Shown here: positions 29,682 to 37,794 of the stretch, piece by piece
How positions within the stretch are numbered: the stretch's first letter is position 1
Layout: the number at the start of each line of letters is the position of its first letter
Assembly: GCF_022206305.1 (NCBI RefSeq)
Contig: NZ_JAKOIW010000002.1
Coordinates: forward strand, 124,001-188,000
Direction: 5' to 3'
DNA from: Gordonia sp. 'Campus'
GTDB lineage: Bacteria; Actinomycetota; Actinomycetes; Mycobacteriales; Mycobacteriaceae
Length of the DNA: 64,000 nt
Translations under genes and position numbers: made by a program
Notes under the pieces: model-generated
What the model was told of the DNA's origin: nothing
Database searches by the model: none
Seen by the model: only the letters and a program-made list of their open reading frames with translations

Positions 29682-30811
29682 CCGGCGTCGGACACGATGC
29701 GGAACTGACGTCGTGGGCCTACCTCGCGCGGGTGGCCGAGCCGCCCTGTGCCGCGGTCATCGCGCTGGTGGATGCCATCGGTCCGATCGACGCCGCGTCG
29801 GCCATCCGTCGCCGGGTGGTCCCCGCCGGACACGAGCCGGTTCTCGACGCCACCGCCGGTCGGTGTGACACCAATTGCGCCGCAGACGATCTCGATATCG
29901 CAGATCGGATCGGGGCGCGACTGGTGACGCGGTCCGACCCCGAGTGGCCGGCCTGGTCACTGCTGGCCCTCGGGCAGGCCGACACCGCGGCGCGCGGTGG
30001 TGAACCGCTCGCCCTGTGGGTGCGAGGTCCGGCCCGCCTCGACGATCTCGCCGCCGCGTCGGTGGCGCTGATCGGGTCCCGCGCCGCGTCGTCCTACGGC
30101 GAACACGTCACGCAGACACTCGCATCGGGACTGTCGGGTCAGGGGTTCGCAGTGCTGTCCGGCGGGGCGTTCGGCATCGATGGCGCCGCCCACCGCGCGG
30201 TGGTGGCGGCGGGCGGGGTGACCGCGGCGGTGATGGCGTGCGGGATCGACCGGGACTATCCGGCGTCGCACTCCGCTCTGCTGACCGCGATCGCGCGCAC
30301 GGGCGCGGTGATCAGCGAGTACCCGCCGGGGACAACGGCGGCCAAGCATCGGTTCCTGACCCGCAACCGGTTGGTGGCCGCGATGAGTGGAGGAACCGTC
30401 GTGGTCGAGGCCGGCAGGCGGTCCGGGGCGGCGAACACCGCGGCATGGGCTCGCAAGCTGGGTCGGCCACTGGGCGCCGTTCCCGGGCCGGTCACGTCCG
30501 CGACCTCGGTGGGGTGTCACCGGATGATCGCCGACCAGCAGGCGGTGCTGGTGTCCGACGTCGCGTCGGTGGTCAACCTGGTCCACCCCGGCGGTGGTGG
30601 TGACGTCGGGCGCGGACGCGCCAAGCCGACCGACGCTCTCACGCCCGAACAGCTCCGGGTCCATGACGCGATCCCCGCCCGAGGTGGGGTCGGTATCGAG
30701 GAGATCGCCTTCGCGGCGGGACTCGACGTCGGTGTCGTGAGGTCGGCGCTGGCACGGCTCGACGTCGACGGACATGTACGCAACGTCGGCGGACAGTGGC
30801 GCCTGGGCTGA
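29678..30811 (+). CDS. dprA: DNA-processing protein DprA
   Basis: DprA loads RecA on incoming single-stranded DNA. The 377-residue protein has the extended Rossmann-like core SRAASSYGEHVTQTLASGL, LSGGAFGIDGAAHRAV, GIDRDYPASH, SEYPPGTTAAKHRFLTRNRLVAAMS and VVVEAGRRSGAANTA. A C-terminal winged-helix domain follows (about 320-377, GVGIEEIAFAAGLDVGVVRSALARL). GTG 29678 overlaps the comM-like stop. The TetR gene converges on it 11 bases away. Confidence 0.94.
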   Translation: MTGVGHDAELTSWAYLARVAEPPCAAVIALVDAIGPIDAASAIRRRVVPAGHEPVLDATAGRCDTNCAADDLDIADRIGARLVTRSDPEWPAWSLLALGQADTAARGGEPLALWVRGPARLDDLAAASVALIGSRAASSYGEHVTQTLASGLSGQGFAVLSGGAFGIDGAAHRAVVAAGGVTAAVMACGIDRDYPASHSALLTAIARTGAVISEYPPGTTAAKHRFLTRNRLVAAMSGGTVVVEAGRRSGAANTAAWARKLGRPLGAVPGPVTSATSVGCHRMIADQQAVLVSDVASVVNLVHPGGGGDVGRGRAKPTDALTPEQLRVHDAIPARGGVGIEEIAFAAGLDVGVVRSALARLDVDGHVRNVGGQWRLG

Positions 30812-30822
30812 ACCCGAGGTGC

Positions 30823-31407
30823 TCAGGTCCCCGCACGCGTCAGCACGTCGATGATGACGCGCAGGTCGTCGACGGTCGCCTCGTTGAGTCGGCCATGCGC
30901 GTGGACGAAGCCGATGCCCGCGTACAGCAGCGTCGTGGCGCGCGCATGTGCCTCGGCCTCCGGGAACCCGAGTTCGCGCATGGCGGCGATGGCGATGGCG
31001 AAGATGCGGCAGTCGAGCTGATCGACGGAGTCCGCTATCGCCGGCTCCGTCTCGGCCCATCGCCGCAGCGCGGACTCCATCGCCCACCGACGCGGGTCGG
31101 AGACGAGCCGGGCCATACCCTCGATGCGCTCGATCGGTGGCAGGGACTCGAGCGCCTCGATCCGCGCGGCCGCCGCGGACTGCGCCATCCGGCAATGCTC
31201 GGCCAGCGCGCTCTTGAGTGCCCCGATGTCGGTGAAGTGCCAGTAGAAGCTGCCCTTGGTGACACCCAGACGGGTACTGAGCCGAGAGATCTTGAGGGCT
31301 TCGATGCCGTCCTCGACGAGGATGTGTGCTGCCGCGTCCAGCCAGTCGTCCACGCTCAACCGCGACCCGCGGCGCGGGGCGGCTTGTTCCACTGGCTGAT
31401 CCGGCAT
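30823..31407 (-). CDS. TetR-family transcriptional regulator
   Basis: The 194-residue protein has an N-terminal helix-turn-helix (about 17-60: VDDWLDAAAHILVEDGIEAL, ISRLSTRLGVTKGSFYWHF) and a C-terminal helical ligand domain. The ligand is unknown. A good AGAGGTGATT ribosome-binding site precedes the ATG. It diverges from the siderophore-interacting-protein gene, and two inverted repeats lie between them. The simplest model is that it represses itself and that flavoreductase gene. Confidence 0.88.
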   Translation of the reverse strand: MPDQPVEQAAPRRGSRLSVDDWLDAAAHILVEDGIEALKISRLSTRLGVTKGSFYWHFTDIGALKSALAEHCRMAQSAAAARIEALESLPPIERIEGMARLVSDPRRWAMESALRRWAETEPAIADSVDQLDCRIFAIAIAAMRELGFPEAEAHARATTLLYAGIGFVHAHGRLNEATVDDLRVIIDVLTRAGT

Positions 31408-31436
31408 GGAATCACCTCTGGTCGGGTCTCGCGACG

Positions 31437-31470
31437 TCTGATCTCGGTCAGGGCAAACTCAGAGATCAGA
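31437..31470. promoter_or_regulatory. perfect 9-base inverted repeat between the TetR and SIP genes
   Basis: TCTGATCTC (31437-31445) and GAGATCAGA (31462-31470) are exact complements separated by 16 bases. They lie 30 bases from the TetR start. They may be an operator bound by two dimers, or a stem in the TetR mRNA leader. Confidence 0.5.
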
Positions 31471-31488
31471 TCGCTCGATCGTGAGAAA

Positions 31489-31508
31489 ACCTTACAACCG
31501 TGTATGGG
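31489..31508. promoter_or_regulatory. candidate TetR operator ACCTTACA-ACCG-TGTATGGG
   Basis: This 20-base quasi-palindrome has arms matching at 6 of 8 positions around a four-base centre, with an inner TACA/TGTA core. Size and symmetry fit TetR operators. It lies 70 bases before the SIP start codon, where a promoter is expected. Confidence 0.45.
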
Positions 31509-31577
31509 TAGTTCGCTCGGCTAAAGCTAAGGGTGCCCTATCAACGGCGTACTCTGGGCGCGAATGAGGAGGTTCGA

Positions 31578-32444
31578 ATGGCCAAACGCGTCAACACGAT
31601 GACGGTGCTCCGCAACGAGCGACTCGGCCCGCATTTCGTGCGGTTGTACCTGGGTGGGGAGGGCTTCGACGACTTCGAGCCCGCGGTGGGCAAGTCCGGA
31701 GAGCCCGACACGGACATGTATGTGAAGTTCATCTTCGCCCCGGAGGGCGTCACCTACCCCGAGCCGTTCGATCTCCAGGAGATCCGCACCGCGGAACCGC
31801 CGGAGCGTCAACCCGTCCTGCGGACGTACACCGTCCGCCGCGTCGACACCGCGGCCAGAGAGATCGTTGTGGACTTCGTCGTGCACGGCACCGAGGGCAT
31901 CGCGGGCCCCTGGGCGGCATCCGTCGAGCCCGGGGAGACCGTTCGATTCATCGGGCCCGGCAGCGGCTACCGCCCGCGCCCGGACGCCCCGTGGCATCTC
32001 CTGGCATCCGACGAGGCCGGACTGCCGGCGCTGGCCGCTGCACTCGAGGCGCTACCCGCCGACGCGGTGGCGAAGGTCTTCATCGAGGTCGCCGGACCCG
32101 ACGACGAACTCGAACTGAAGGCGCCCGCCGGCGCCGACATCGTGTGGGTGCACCGGGGCGGTCCCGCCGGCGAGGTCGACGAATCCGTTGCCGGCGACAA
32201 CGCACCGCTGATCGCGGCCGTGCGGAACGCGGACTGGCTCGACGGAGAACCCCACGTGTTCATCCACGGCGAGGCGCAGGCCGTCATGCACAACCTGCGC
32301 GCATACGTCCGCAAGGAACGCGGGGTGAGTGCGGCGAATGCGTCGATCTCCGGGTACTGGCGCCGCGGCCGCACGGAGGAGGGCTTCCGCAAGTGGAAGG
32401 CCGACCTGCGCACCGCGGAGGAGGGCGTCGGCGCGAACGGTTAG
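31578..32444 (+). CDS. siderophore-interacting protein (ViuB-like ferric reductase)
   Basis: Siderophore-interacting proteins are cytoplasmic FAD/NAD(P)H ferric-siderophore reductases that release iron. The 288-residue protein has the FAD domain motif RTYTVRRVD, the VDFVVHGTEGIAGPWAASVEPGE region, GPGSGYRP, and the C-terminal NISGYWRRG-type motif (SISGYWRRGRTEEGFRKWK). It corresponds to viuB (Rv2895c) by position between dprA and xerC. A GAGGAGG site precedes the ATG. Direct control by the divergent TetR is inferred. No good iron box was found here. Confidence 0.9.
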   Translation: MAKRVNTMTVLRNERLGPHFVRLYLGGEGFDDFEPAVGKSGEPDTDMYVKFIFAPEGVTYPEPFDLQEIRTAEPPERQPVLRTYTVRRVDTAAREIVVDFVVHGTEGIAGPWAASVEPGETVRFIGPGSGYRPRPDAPWHLLASDEAGLPALAAALEALPADAVAKVFIEVAGPDDELELKAPAGADIVWVHRGGPAGEVDESVAGDNAPLIAAVRNADWLDGEPHVFIHGEAQAVMHNLRAYVRKERGVSAANASISGYWRRGRTEEGFRKWKADLRTAEEGVGANG

Positions 32445-32532
32445 ACCCGGGCGGGTGCGCATGATGCGACGATTCGGCCACGACACCGCGTGTGCGGTTG
32501 CGGTCGGGTGGCGGACACGGTGAGGTCGGAGG

Positions 32533-33417
32533 ATGCTCGACGACTTCGCCGATCACCTTCGCCTGGAGAAGGGCCGCAGTGAGCACACGATCCGTGCCTA
32601 CGTCGGCGGTGCGCGGGCGCTCGTGACGTTCGCCGGAGCGCGCGGCGTCGCCCCGGCCGACATCGACCTGGCCCTGCTGCGCGCCTGGCTCGCGGAACTG
32701 ACGCGGCGCGGTGCCGCGCGGACCACGATCGCCCGCCAGGTGTCGGCCGCGAAGACCTTCTGCGCCTGGGCCGTTCGCGAGGGCATCATGTCGACCGATC
32801 CGTCGCAGCGGCTGAAGGCGCCGAAGGCTCACCGGACGCTACCGGCGGTCCTGGCGCCCGCGCAGGCCGACGCCGCCCTCGCCGCGGCTGTCGCCGAGCG
32901 CGAACCCGACGACCCGATTGCCCTGCGCGACAGCGTGATACTCGAACTCCTCTATGCCAGCGGGATCCGGGTCGGCGAGTTGTGCGGCCTGGACGTCGAC
33001 GATGTCGACACCGGGCGGCGGGTGGTCCGGGTGATCGGCAAGGGGGACAAGGAGAGGTCGGTGCCCTACGGGGAGCCGGCCGCGCGCGCGATCGATGCGT
33101 GGCTGAGCCGTGGGCGTCCGCTGCTGGCGACCGACCGCTCAGACGCCGCCCTCCTCCTCGGCGCGCAGGGCGGTCGGCTCGACCAGCGGATGGCCCGGAC
33201 AGTCGTCTCCCGTGCGGTGTCGGCGAGTGGGGGACCGGCGATGGGACCGCACGGGTTGCGGCACAGCGCCGCCACCCACCTGCTCGAGGGCGGCGCCGAC
33301 CTGCGCGTCGTCCAGGAGCTGCTGGGCCACTCGTCGCTCGCCACCACGCAGATCTACACCCACGTCAGCGTCGAACGTCTGCGCGCGGTCCATCGGCAGG
33401 CCCATCCGCGGGCCTGA
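32533..33417 (+). CDS. xerC: tyrosine recombinase XerC
   Basis: XerC acts with XerD at dif to resolve chromosome dimers. The 294-residue protein has the N-terminal SAM-like core-binding domain ([22 protein letters not shown]) and all catalytic residues: Arg146 (GIRVGEL), Lys170 ([10 protein letters not shown]), His240 and Arg243 ([12 protein letters not shown]), His266 ([14 protein letters not shown]) and Tyr275. Housekeeping gene order and full length argue against a mobile-element integrase. A GGAGG touches the ATG. It meets the LytM gene tail to tail with no gap. Confidence 0.92.
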   Translation: MLDDFADHLRLEKGRSEHTIRAYVGGARALVTFAGARGVAPADIDLALLRAWLAELTRRGAARTTIARQVSAAKTFCAWAVREGIMSTDPSQRLKAPKAHRTLPAVLAPAQADAALAAAVAEREPDDPIALRDSVILELLYASGIRVGELCGLDVDDVDTGRRVVRVIGKGDKERSVPYGEPAARAIDAWLSRGRPLLATDRSDAALLLGAQGGRLDQRMARTVVSRAVSASGGPAMGPHGLRHSAATHLLEGGADLRVVQELLGHSSLATTQIYTHVSVERLRAVHRQAHPRA

Positions 33418-33978
33418 TCATGGTCCCGGCCCGATCGGTTTGAGACGCACCCGGACCGCGCCGAGAAGCCCCAGCGGATCGATGTACTCCGCGGCGCGAC
33501 CGCTGCCCCGGCGAGCGCCCCAGTGCAGACACACGACCACCGGGCACCCGGGGTGCGCCGCCACGACCGTGCCGATCACCGTTCCGCGGGACACGTGGTC
33601 GCCCGCGGCCACCACGGCTTCGACGGGCTCATAGGTGGTGATCACGCCGTCGGGGTGGGTCACGGACACGACCGGACGCCCGGCCACCGTCCCGGCAAAA
33701 CGCACACGCCCCGCGCCGGCGGAGCGGACCTGCGCCCCCGACGCGGCAGCCAGATCGACTCCGCGATGCCCGCTCTGCCATCGTTTTTCCGGCGGATCGA
33801 ACCCGGTCACGACCAGCGGCCGGGGTGTCAGCGGAGCCGCGTAGTCACCCGGGTCGGCAGTGGCCCGGGCCGTCTCCGGCCGGCACACGGCGACCATCAG
33901 GAGGGTTAGCACGAAGACCACGGCGGGAACGATGCCCGGAACCGGGCGGCGTGGCGGGTCGGGGCGTGGGGACGGCAT
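33418..33978 (-). CDS. secreted M23 (LytM-type) peptidase-domain protein
   Basis: This 186-residue protein has one N-terminal hydrophobic segment (about 12-35) acting as a signal peptide or anchor. An M23 domain follows with GHRGVDLAAASGAQV, SAGAGRVRFAGTVAGRPVVSVTHPDG and HWGARRG. It keeps an HxxxD-like GHRGVDL and the late HWGA histidine, so it may cut peptidoglycan cross-links or act as an amidase activator like EnvC/NlpD. It equals Rv2891 by position, between xerC and rpsB. ATG 33978 has GAAGGAG immediately upstream. ATG 34014 is an alternative. Confidence 0.85.
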   Translation of the reverse strand: MPSPRPDPPRRPVPGIVPAVVFVLTLLMVAVCRPETARATADPGDYAAPLTPRPLVVTGFDPPEKRWQSGHRGVDLAAASGAQVRSAGAGRVRFAGTVAGRPVVSVTHPDGVITTYEPVEAVVAAGDHVSRGTVIGTVVAAHPGCPVVVCLHWGARRGSGRAAEYIDPLGLLGAVRVRLKPIGPGP

Positions 33979-34035
33979 TCTCCTTCGACGCACCGGCCGA
34001 CCGATCGGATCCATCGTCTGACGAGGGGCTGCGTT

Positions 34036-34065
34036 TTGGTTTTCGATCGCGCGCGAGCGTAAACT
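34036..34065 (+). promoter_or_regulatory. rpsB promoter (TTGGTT, 18-base spacer, TAAACT)
   Basis: A -35-like TTGGTT (34036-34041) and -10 TAAACT (34060-34065) are 18 bases apart. This is one of the few two-box promoters visible in the window. Transcription would begin near 34072, right at the first leader hairpin, giving a 5' leader of about 210 bases. Confidence 0.55.
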
Positions 34066-34073
34066 TCCCTACG

Positions 34074-34220
34074 CACCTCATCGGTTGTTGATGAGGTGAC
34101 TTCGCGCGTCTGCACTCAGGCCTGAGCCGCGTCGGGACACAGCTCCCTGACCAGCACAGTTCCGACACACCCGCCGAGTGAGCAGTCCCGGACACGGTTC
34201 GTGTTCCGGGTGGCACCCGG
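34074..34220 (+). promoter_or_regulatory. structured rpsB mRNA leader with alternative hairpins
   Basis: Four inverted repeats lie in the leader. Hairpin 1 is a perfect 9-base stem (34074-34082 with 34090-34098) with loop GGTTGTT. A perfect palindrome CTCAGGCCTGAG is at 34115-34126. Hairpin 2 pairs 34187-34196 with 34200-34210 with one bulge. Hairpin 3, CCGGGT/ACCCGG around GGC (34206-34220), shares bases with hairpin 2, so the two exclude each other. Ribosomal protein S2 autoregulates its own mRNA in other bacteria. The same use here is inferred. Confidence 0.5.
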
Positions 34221-34281
34221 TGCGCAGACGCCAGGGTCGGCGCCGACCGGTGCCGACGACAACTGCGACAAAAGGACGATC

Positions 34282-35133
34282 ATGGCTGTCGTGACCATGA
34301 AGCAGCTGCTGGACAGCGGCGCACACTTCGGGCACCAGACCCGCCGTTGGAACCCGAAGATGAAGCGATTCATCTTCACCGACCGCAACGGCATCTACAT
34401 CATCGATTTGCAGCAGACGCTGACCTACATCGACAAGGCATACGAGTTCGTCAAGGAGACGGTCGCCCACGGTGGCACCATCCTCTTCGTCGGCACCAAG
34501 AAGCAGGCGCAGGAATCGATCGCCGGCGAGGCGACCCGCGTCGGCATGCCGTACGTCAACCAGCGCTGGCTCGGTGGCATGCTCACCAACTTCTCGACCG
34601 TTCACAAGCGCCTGCAGCGCCTGAAGGAACTCGAGACCATGGAGCAGACCGGCGGCTTCGAGGGACGCACCAAGAAGGAAATCCTCATGCTCACGCGTGA
34701 GAAGAACAAGCTCGAGCGCACCCTCGGTGGTATCCGCGACATGGCCAAGGTTCCCTCGGCCGTGTGGGTTGTCGACACCAACAAGGAGCACATCGCCGTC
34801 GGTGAGGCCCGCAAGCTGAACATCCCGGTGATCGCGATCCTCGACACCAACTGCGACCCCGACCTCGTCGACTACCCGATCCCGGGCAACGACGACGCCA
34901 TCCGCAGCGCGGCTCTGCTCACCCGCGTCGTGGCCTCGGCCGTCGCCGAAGGTGTCCAGGCCCGTGCAGGCGCGGCCAGTGGTGACGCCAAGCCCGAGGC
35001 CGGCAGCGGCGAGCCGCTGGCAGAGTGGGAGCAGGAACTGCTGACCCAGGCCGCAGCACCGGCCGGCGGCGACGCAGCCGCCGAGACCCCGGCGGCCGAA
35101 ACCCCGGCGGCCGAAACCCCGGCGGCTCAGTAG
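34282..35133 (+). CDS. rpsB: 30S ribosomal protein S2
   Basis: S2 joins the 30S subunit late and recruits S1-type functions. The 283-residue protein begins [25 protein letters not shown] and contains [32 protein letters not shown], the [15 protein letters not shown] signature and [15 protein letters not shown]. An acidic Ala/Pro/Glu tail ends with three ETPAA repeats. AAAGGA precedes ATG 34282. tsf follows after 74 bases. Confidence 0.97.
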   Translation: MAVVTMKQLLDSGAHFGHQTRRWNPKMKRFIFTDRNGIYIIDLQQTLTYIDKAYEFVKETVAHGGTILFVGTKKQAQESIAGEATRVGMPYVNQRWLGGMLTNFSTVHKRLQRLKELETMEQTGGFEGRTKKEILMLTREKNKLERTLGGIRDMAKVPSAVWVVDTNKEHIAVGEARKLNIPVIAILDTNCDPDLVDYPIPGNDDAIRSAALLTRVVASAVAEGVQARAGAASGDAKPEAGSGEPLAEWEQELLTQAAAPAGGDAAAETPAAETPAAETPAAQ

Positions 35134-35207
35134 TCCTGACGGCCCAGTAGTTCCGACTGCTGTGCAGATCGGTCCACACCACACTTCCCGAAGGAGGCTC
35201 GCCGACG

Positions 35208-36032
35208 ATGGCGAACTACACCGCAGCTGATGTGAAGCGTCTTCGTGAGCTCACCGGCTCAGGAATGCTCGACTGCAAGAACGCGCTGGCCAACAACGAC
35301 GGCGATTTCGACAAGGCCGTCGAGGAACTGCGCATCAAGGGCGCCAAGGACGTGGGCAAGCGCGCCGAGCGCTCCACCGCCGAGGGCCTGGTCGCAGCCA
35401 AGGACGGTGCCCTGGTCGAGATCAACTCGGAGACGGACTTCGTCGCCAAGAACGCCGAGTTCCAGCAGCTCGCCGACGAGATCGTGACCGCGGCCGCCGC
35501 GGCCAAGACCAATGACGTCGACGAGCTCAAGAAGGCTCCGCTCGGCGGTGGCACCGTCGACGAGGCGGTTGCCGCGCTCTCGGCCAAGATCGGCGAGAAG
35601 CTCGAGCTCCGTCGCGTGGCCTACTACGACGGTCCCGTGGCCGTGTACCTGCACAAGCGTGCGTCCGACCTGCCGCCGGCTGTCGGCGTGCTCGTCTCGT
35701 ACGCCGGTGAGGGCGACGCCGCCGAGGAAGCCGCTCGCGGCGCGGCCATGCAGGTCGCGGCGCTCAAGGCTCGCTACGCCACGCGCGACGAGGTCCCCGC
35801 GGACGTCGTCGAGAACGAGCGTCGCATCGCCGAGCAGACCGCCAAGGAAGAGGGCAAGCCGGAGCAGGCTCTGCCCAAGATCGTGGAGGGTCGGGTCAAC
35901 GGCTTCTACAAGGATGTCGTGCTGCTCGACCAGGCGTCGGTCCAGGACTCCAAGAAGACCGTGAAGGCTCTGCTCGACGACGCCGGTGTGACCGTCAAGG
36001 GCTTCACCCGCTTCGAGGTCGGCCAGGCCTGA
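35208..36032 (+). CDS. tsf: elongation factor Ts
   Basis: EF-Ts exchanges GDP for GTP on EF-Tu. The 274-residue protein starts [27 protein letters not shown] (UBA-like domain) and has the TDFVAKN signature ([19 protein letters not shown]). Its two core subdomains end with [19 protein letters not shown] strong AAGGAGG lies before the ATG. The rpsB-tsf operon ends in a large hairpin at 36064-36103. Confidence 0.97.
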   Translation: MANYTAADVKRLRELTGSGMLDCKNALANNDGDFDKAVEELRIKGAKDVGKRAERSTAEGLVAAKDGALVEINSETDFVAKNAEFQQLADEIVTAAAAAKTNDVDELKKAPLGGGTVDEAVAALSAKIGEKLELRRVAYYDGPVAVYLHKRASDLPPAVGVLVSYAGEGDAAEEAARGAAMQVAALKARYATRDEVPADVVENERRIAEQTAKEEGKPEQALPKIVEGRVNGFYKDVVLLDQASVQDSKKTVKALLDDAGVTVKGFTRFEVGQA

Positions 36033-36063
36033 CCTGACGGTCCCCCGGGACCCGGACACAACT

Positions 36064-36103
36064 CCGAATCGCCCCGTCTCCCCTCGGAGACGGGGCGATT
36101 CGG
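36064..36103. terminator. strong shared terminator between tsf and the MFS gene
   Basis: A perfect 18-base stem (36064-36081 with 36086-36103) with the loop CCTC lies 32 bases after the tsf stop and two bases past the stop of the leftward MFS gene. No T-run follows on either strand, as is common in actinobacteria. It should stop transcription from both sides. Confidence 0.85.
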
Positions 36104-36105
36104 CG

Positions 36106-37794
36106 TCAGCGGTCAGTCCGTCGATCCCGAAGGGCCAGGGTGAGTACGCCGATCGCGACCGCGACGCCGGACAGGACGGCGAGTGTGACGCGCAGCGCGC
36201 CCAGGAACGTCCTCGCGGAGACCGACTGCCGCGCATCATCGGTCCACGGACGGGTCTGCGCGGCGACCGTCGCCACCGCGGTGGAGCCCGCGGACCCGGT
36301 GCAGCCGGGCACCGGCCGCTCCGGGTGGGAGGACCGCAGCTGGGTGCTCGCACATGCCGCGAAACGGTCGGCCACCGGTTCGTGCAGGTACGGGGCGACC
36401 GGCGAGTGTGACAATGCGGCAGCGAGTTCGCTCCGGACCTCGGGAACCGTGGTGGTGCTCTGTCCGGAGACCTGGGCGAAGAAGAAGATCGTCACGACGG
36501 CGAGGCCGATCGAGGCGCCGATCTGCTGGACCGTGGGGATCGATCCCGTCGCGGTTCCGACCGTGGCCTCCGTGGTGTCGGAGAGGATCACCGTCTGCAG
36601 GGGTGCGATGAACAACCCGGTGCCGACTCCCGCCAGGGCCAGTGGCCCGAGGATCGTTGCCGTGGACAGGGATTCGGACGAAGGGTCGATGACCGCGGCG
36701 AGCCAGGCCAGACCCGCCCCGACCGTCAGCGAACCCGCGAACAGCCCACGCGGCGACCCGATCCGCACGACGAGCGGTGCCGAGGCCAGCGACCCGATCG
36801 CCGCACCGACGGCGAACGGCAGGGCCACCATCCCGGTCCGGGTCGCGGTGCAGCCCAATCCGAACTGTGCCGAGATCGACACGGTGAAGAAGAAGCCGGC
36901 GAAGACGCTGAAGAACAGCAGGGACAGGATCAATCCCACGGTGAACCGTCGCGACCGGAACAACTGCGGACGGAGTAGGGGAGTGCCACCGCGGGCGTCG
37001 ACGCGGATCTCGTGGATCGCGAACGACGCCAGGAACACCACCGCCGCCGCGATCATCACCCACAGGATCGGCGGCCAGCCCGTTTCCCGGCCGAGGGCGA
37101 GCGGACACAACAGGAGGAACAACCCGGCCGAGGAGAGCAGAACCCCGATGACGTCCATGCGGGCCGGGGTGTCGTCACGTGCCACGGGCAGGCGACTCCG
37201 CGCGAGCAGGCACGCGAGTACACCCAACGGCACGTTGATGAAGAAGATGGTGCGCCATCCCCAACCGAGGACGTCCGCGTCGACGAGTACGCCGCCGACG
37301 ACGGGGCCGAGGATGGCAGCGATACCGGCCACTGCGCCGTAGATCCCGAACACCAGTCCGTGACGGTGCTTTCCGAACAACGTGGCGATGAGGGCGAGGG
37401 TCTGTGCGGACATCAGCGCGGCACTCACGCCCTGCGCACCCCGGAAGACGATGAGGTCCCATGGCCCGACGGCCACGCCGCACAGCACCGAGGTCACGGT
37501 GAACGCGATCATGCCGGTCACGAACAGTCGTCGACGACCCAGTCGGGCACCCAGGTTCGCCGCAGGCAGGAGCGCGCACGCGAAGGCCAGCGTGTACACG
37601 GTCAGGACCAGCAACTGCTGTGAGGTCGACGCACCGAGATCGGTGGTGAGGTCGGGCAAGGCGATGTTGACGACGGTCGTGTCCAACATCTGCATGAACA
37701 CACCGAGGAGGCAGCCGGCGAGCGCCGCCCACGCCCCGGGGCGGTCGGCGGCCTGCATCGGCAGGTCCCGGCGCAGCGCCGGGTCGGTGCTCAC
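36106..37794 (-). CDS. MFS drug/lipid exporter, DHA2 (14-TMS) family
   Basis: The 562-residue membrane protein begins STDPALRRDLPMQAAD and has the DHA2 hallmark LDTTVVNIALPDL in helix 1, LGRRRLF after helix 2, FRGAQGVSAALM and GPVVGGVLVD. A large extracytoplasmic insertion near the C-terminus (about 465-525) contains three cysteines. Drug export is the family norm. The gene overlaps the PapA-like acyltransferase upstream (GTGA), so the exporter probably moves that enzyme's lipid product. GTG 37794 is chosen for this overlap, and the longer open frame is discounted. Confidence 0.88.
   Translation of the reverse strand: MSTDPALRRDLPMQAADRPGAWAALAGCLLGVFMQMLDTTVVNIALPDLTTDLGASTSQQLLVLTVYTLAFACALLPAANLGARLGRRRLFVTGMIAFTVTSVLCGVAVGPWDLIVFRGAQGVSAALMSAQTLALIATLFGKHRHGLVFGIYGAVAGIAAILGPVVGGVLVDADVLGWGWRTIFFINVPLGVLACLLARSRLPVARDDTPARMDVIGVLLSSAGLFLLLCPLALGRETGWPPILWVMIAAAVVFLASFAIHEIRVDARGGTPLLRPQLFRSRRFTVGLILSLLFFSVFAGFFFTVSISAQFGLGCTATRTGMVALPFAVGAAIGSLASAPLVVRIGSPRGLFAGSLTVGAGLAWLAAVIDPSSESLSTATILGPLALAGVGTGLFIAPLQTVILSDTTEATVGTATGSIPTVQQIGASIGLAVVTIFFFAQVSGQSTTTVPEVRSELAAALSHSPVAPYLHEPVADRFAACASTQLRSSHPERPVPGCTGSAGSTAVATVAAQTRPWTDDARQSVSARTFLGALRVTLAVLSGVAVAIGVLTLALRDRRTDR

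Noticed and set aside
31520..31556. iron-box (DtxR/IdeR) site in front of the SIP gene
   Set aside because: AGCTAAGGGTGCCCTA matches the consensus at only about half the positions, and the AGGG/CCCT spacing is wrong for IdeR.
32533..33417. tyrosine recombinase read as a mobile-element integrase
   Set aside because: Full-length XerC in its housekeeping place between the SIP gene and rpsB, with no attachment repeats, tRNA or phage genes around it.
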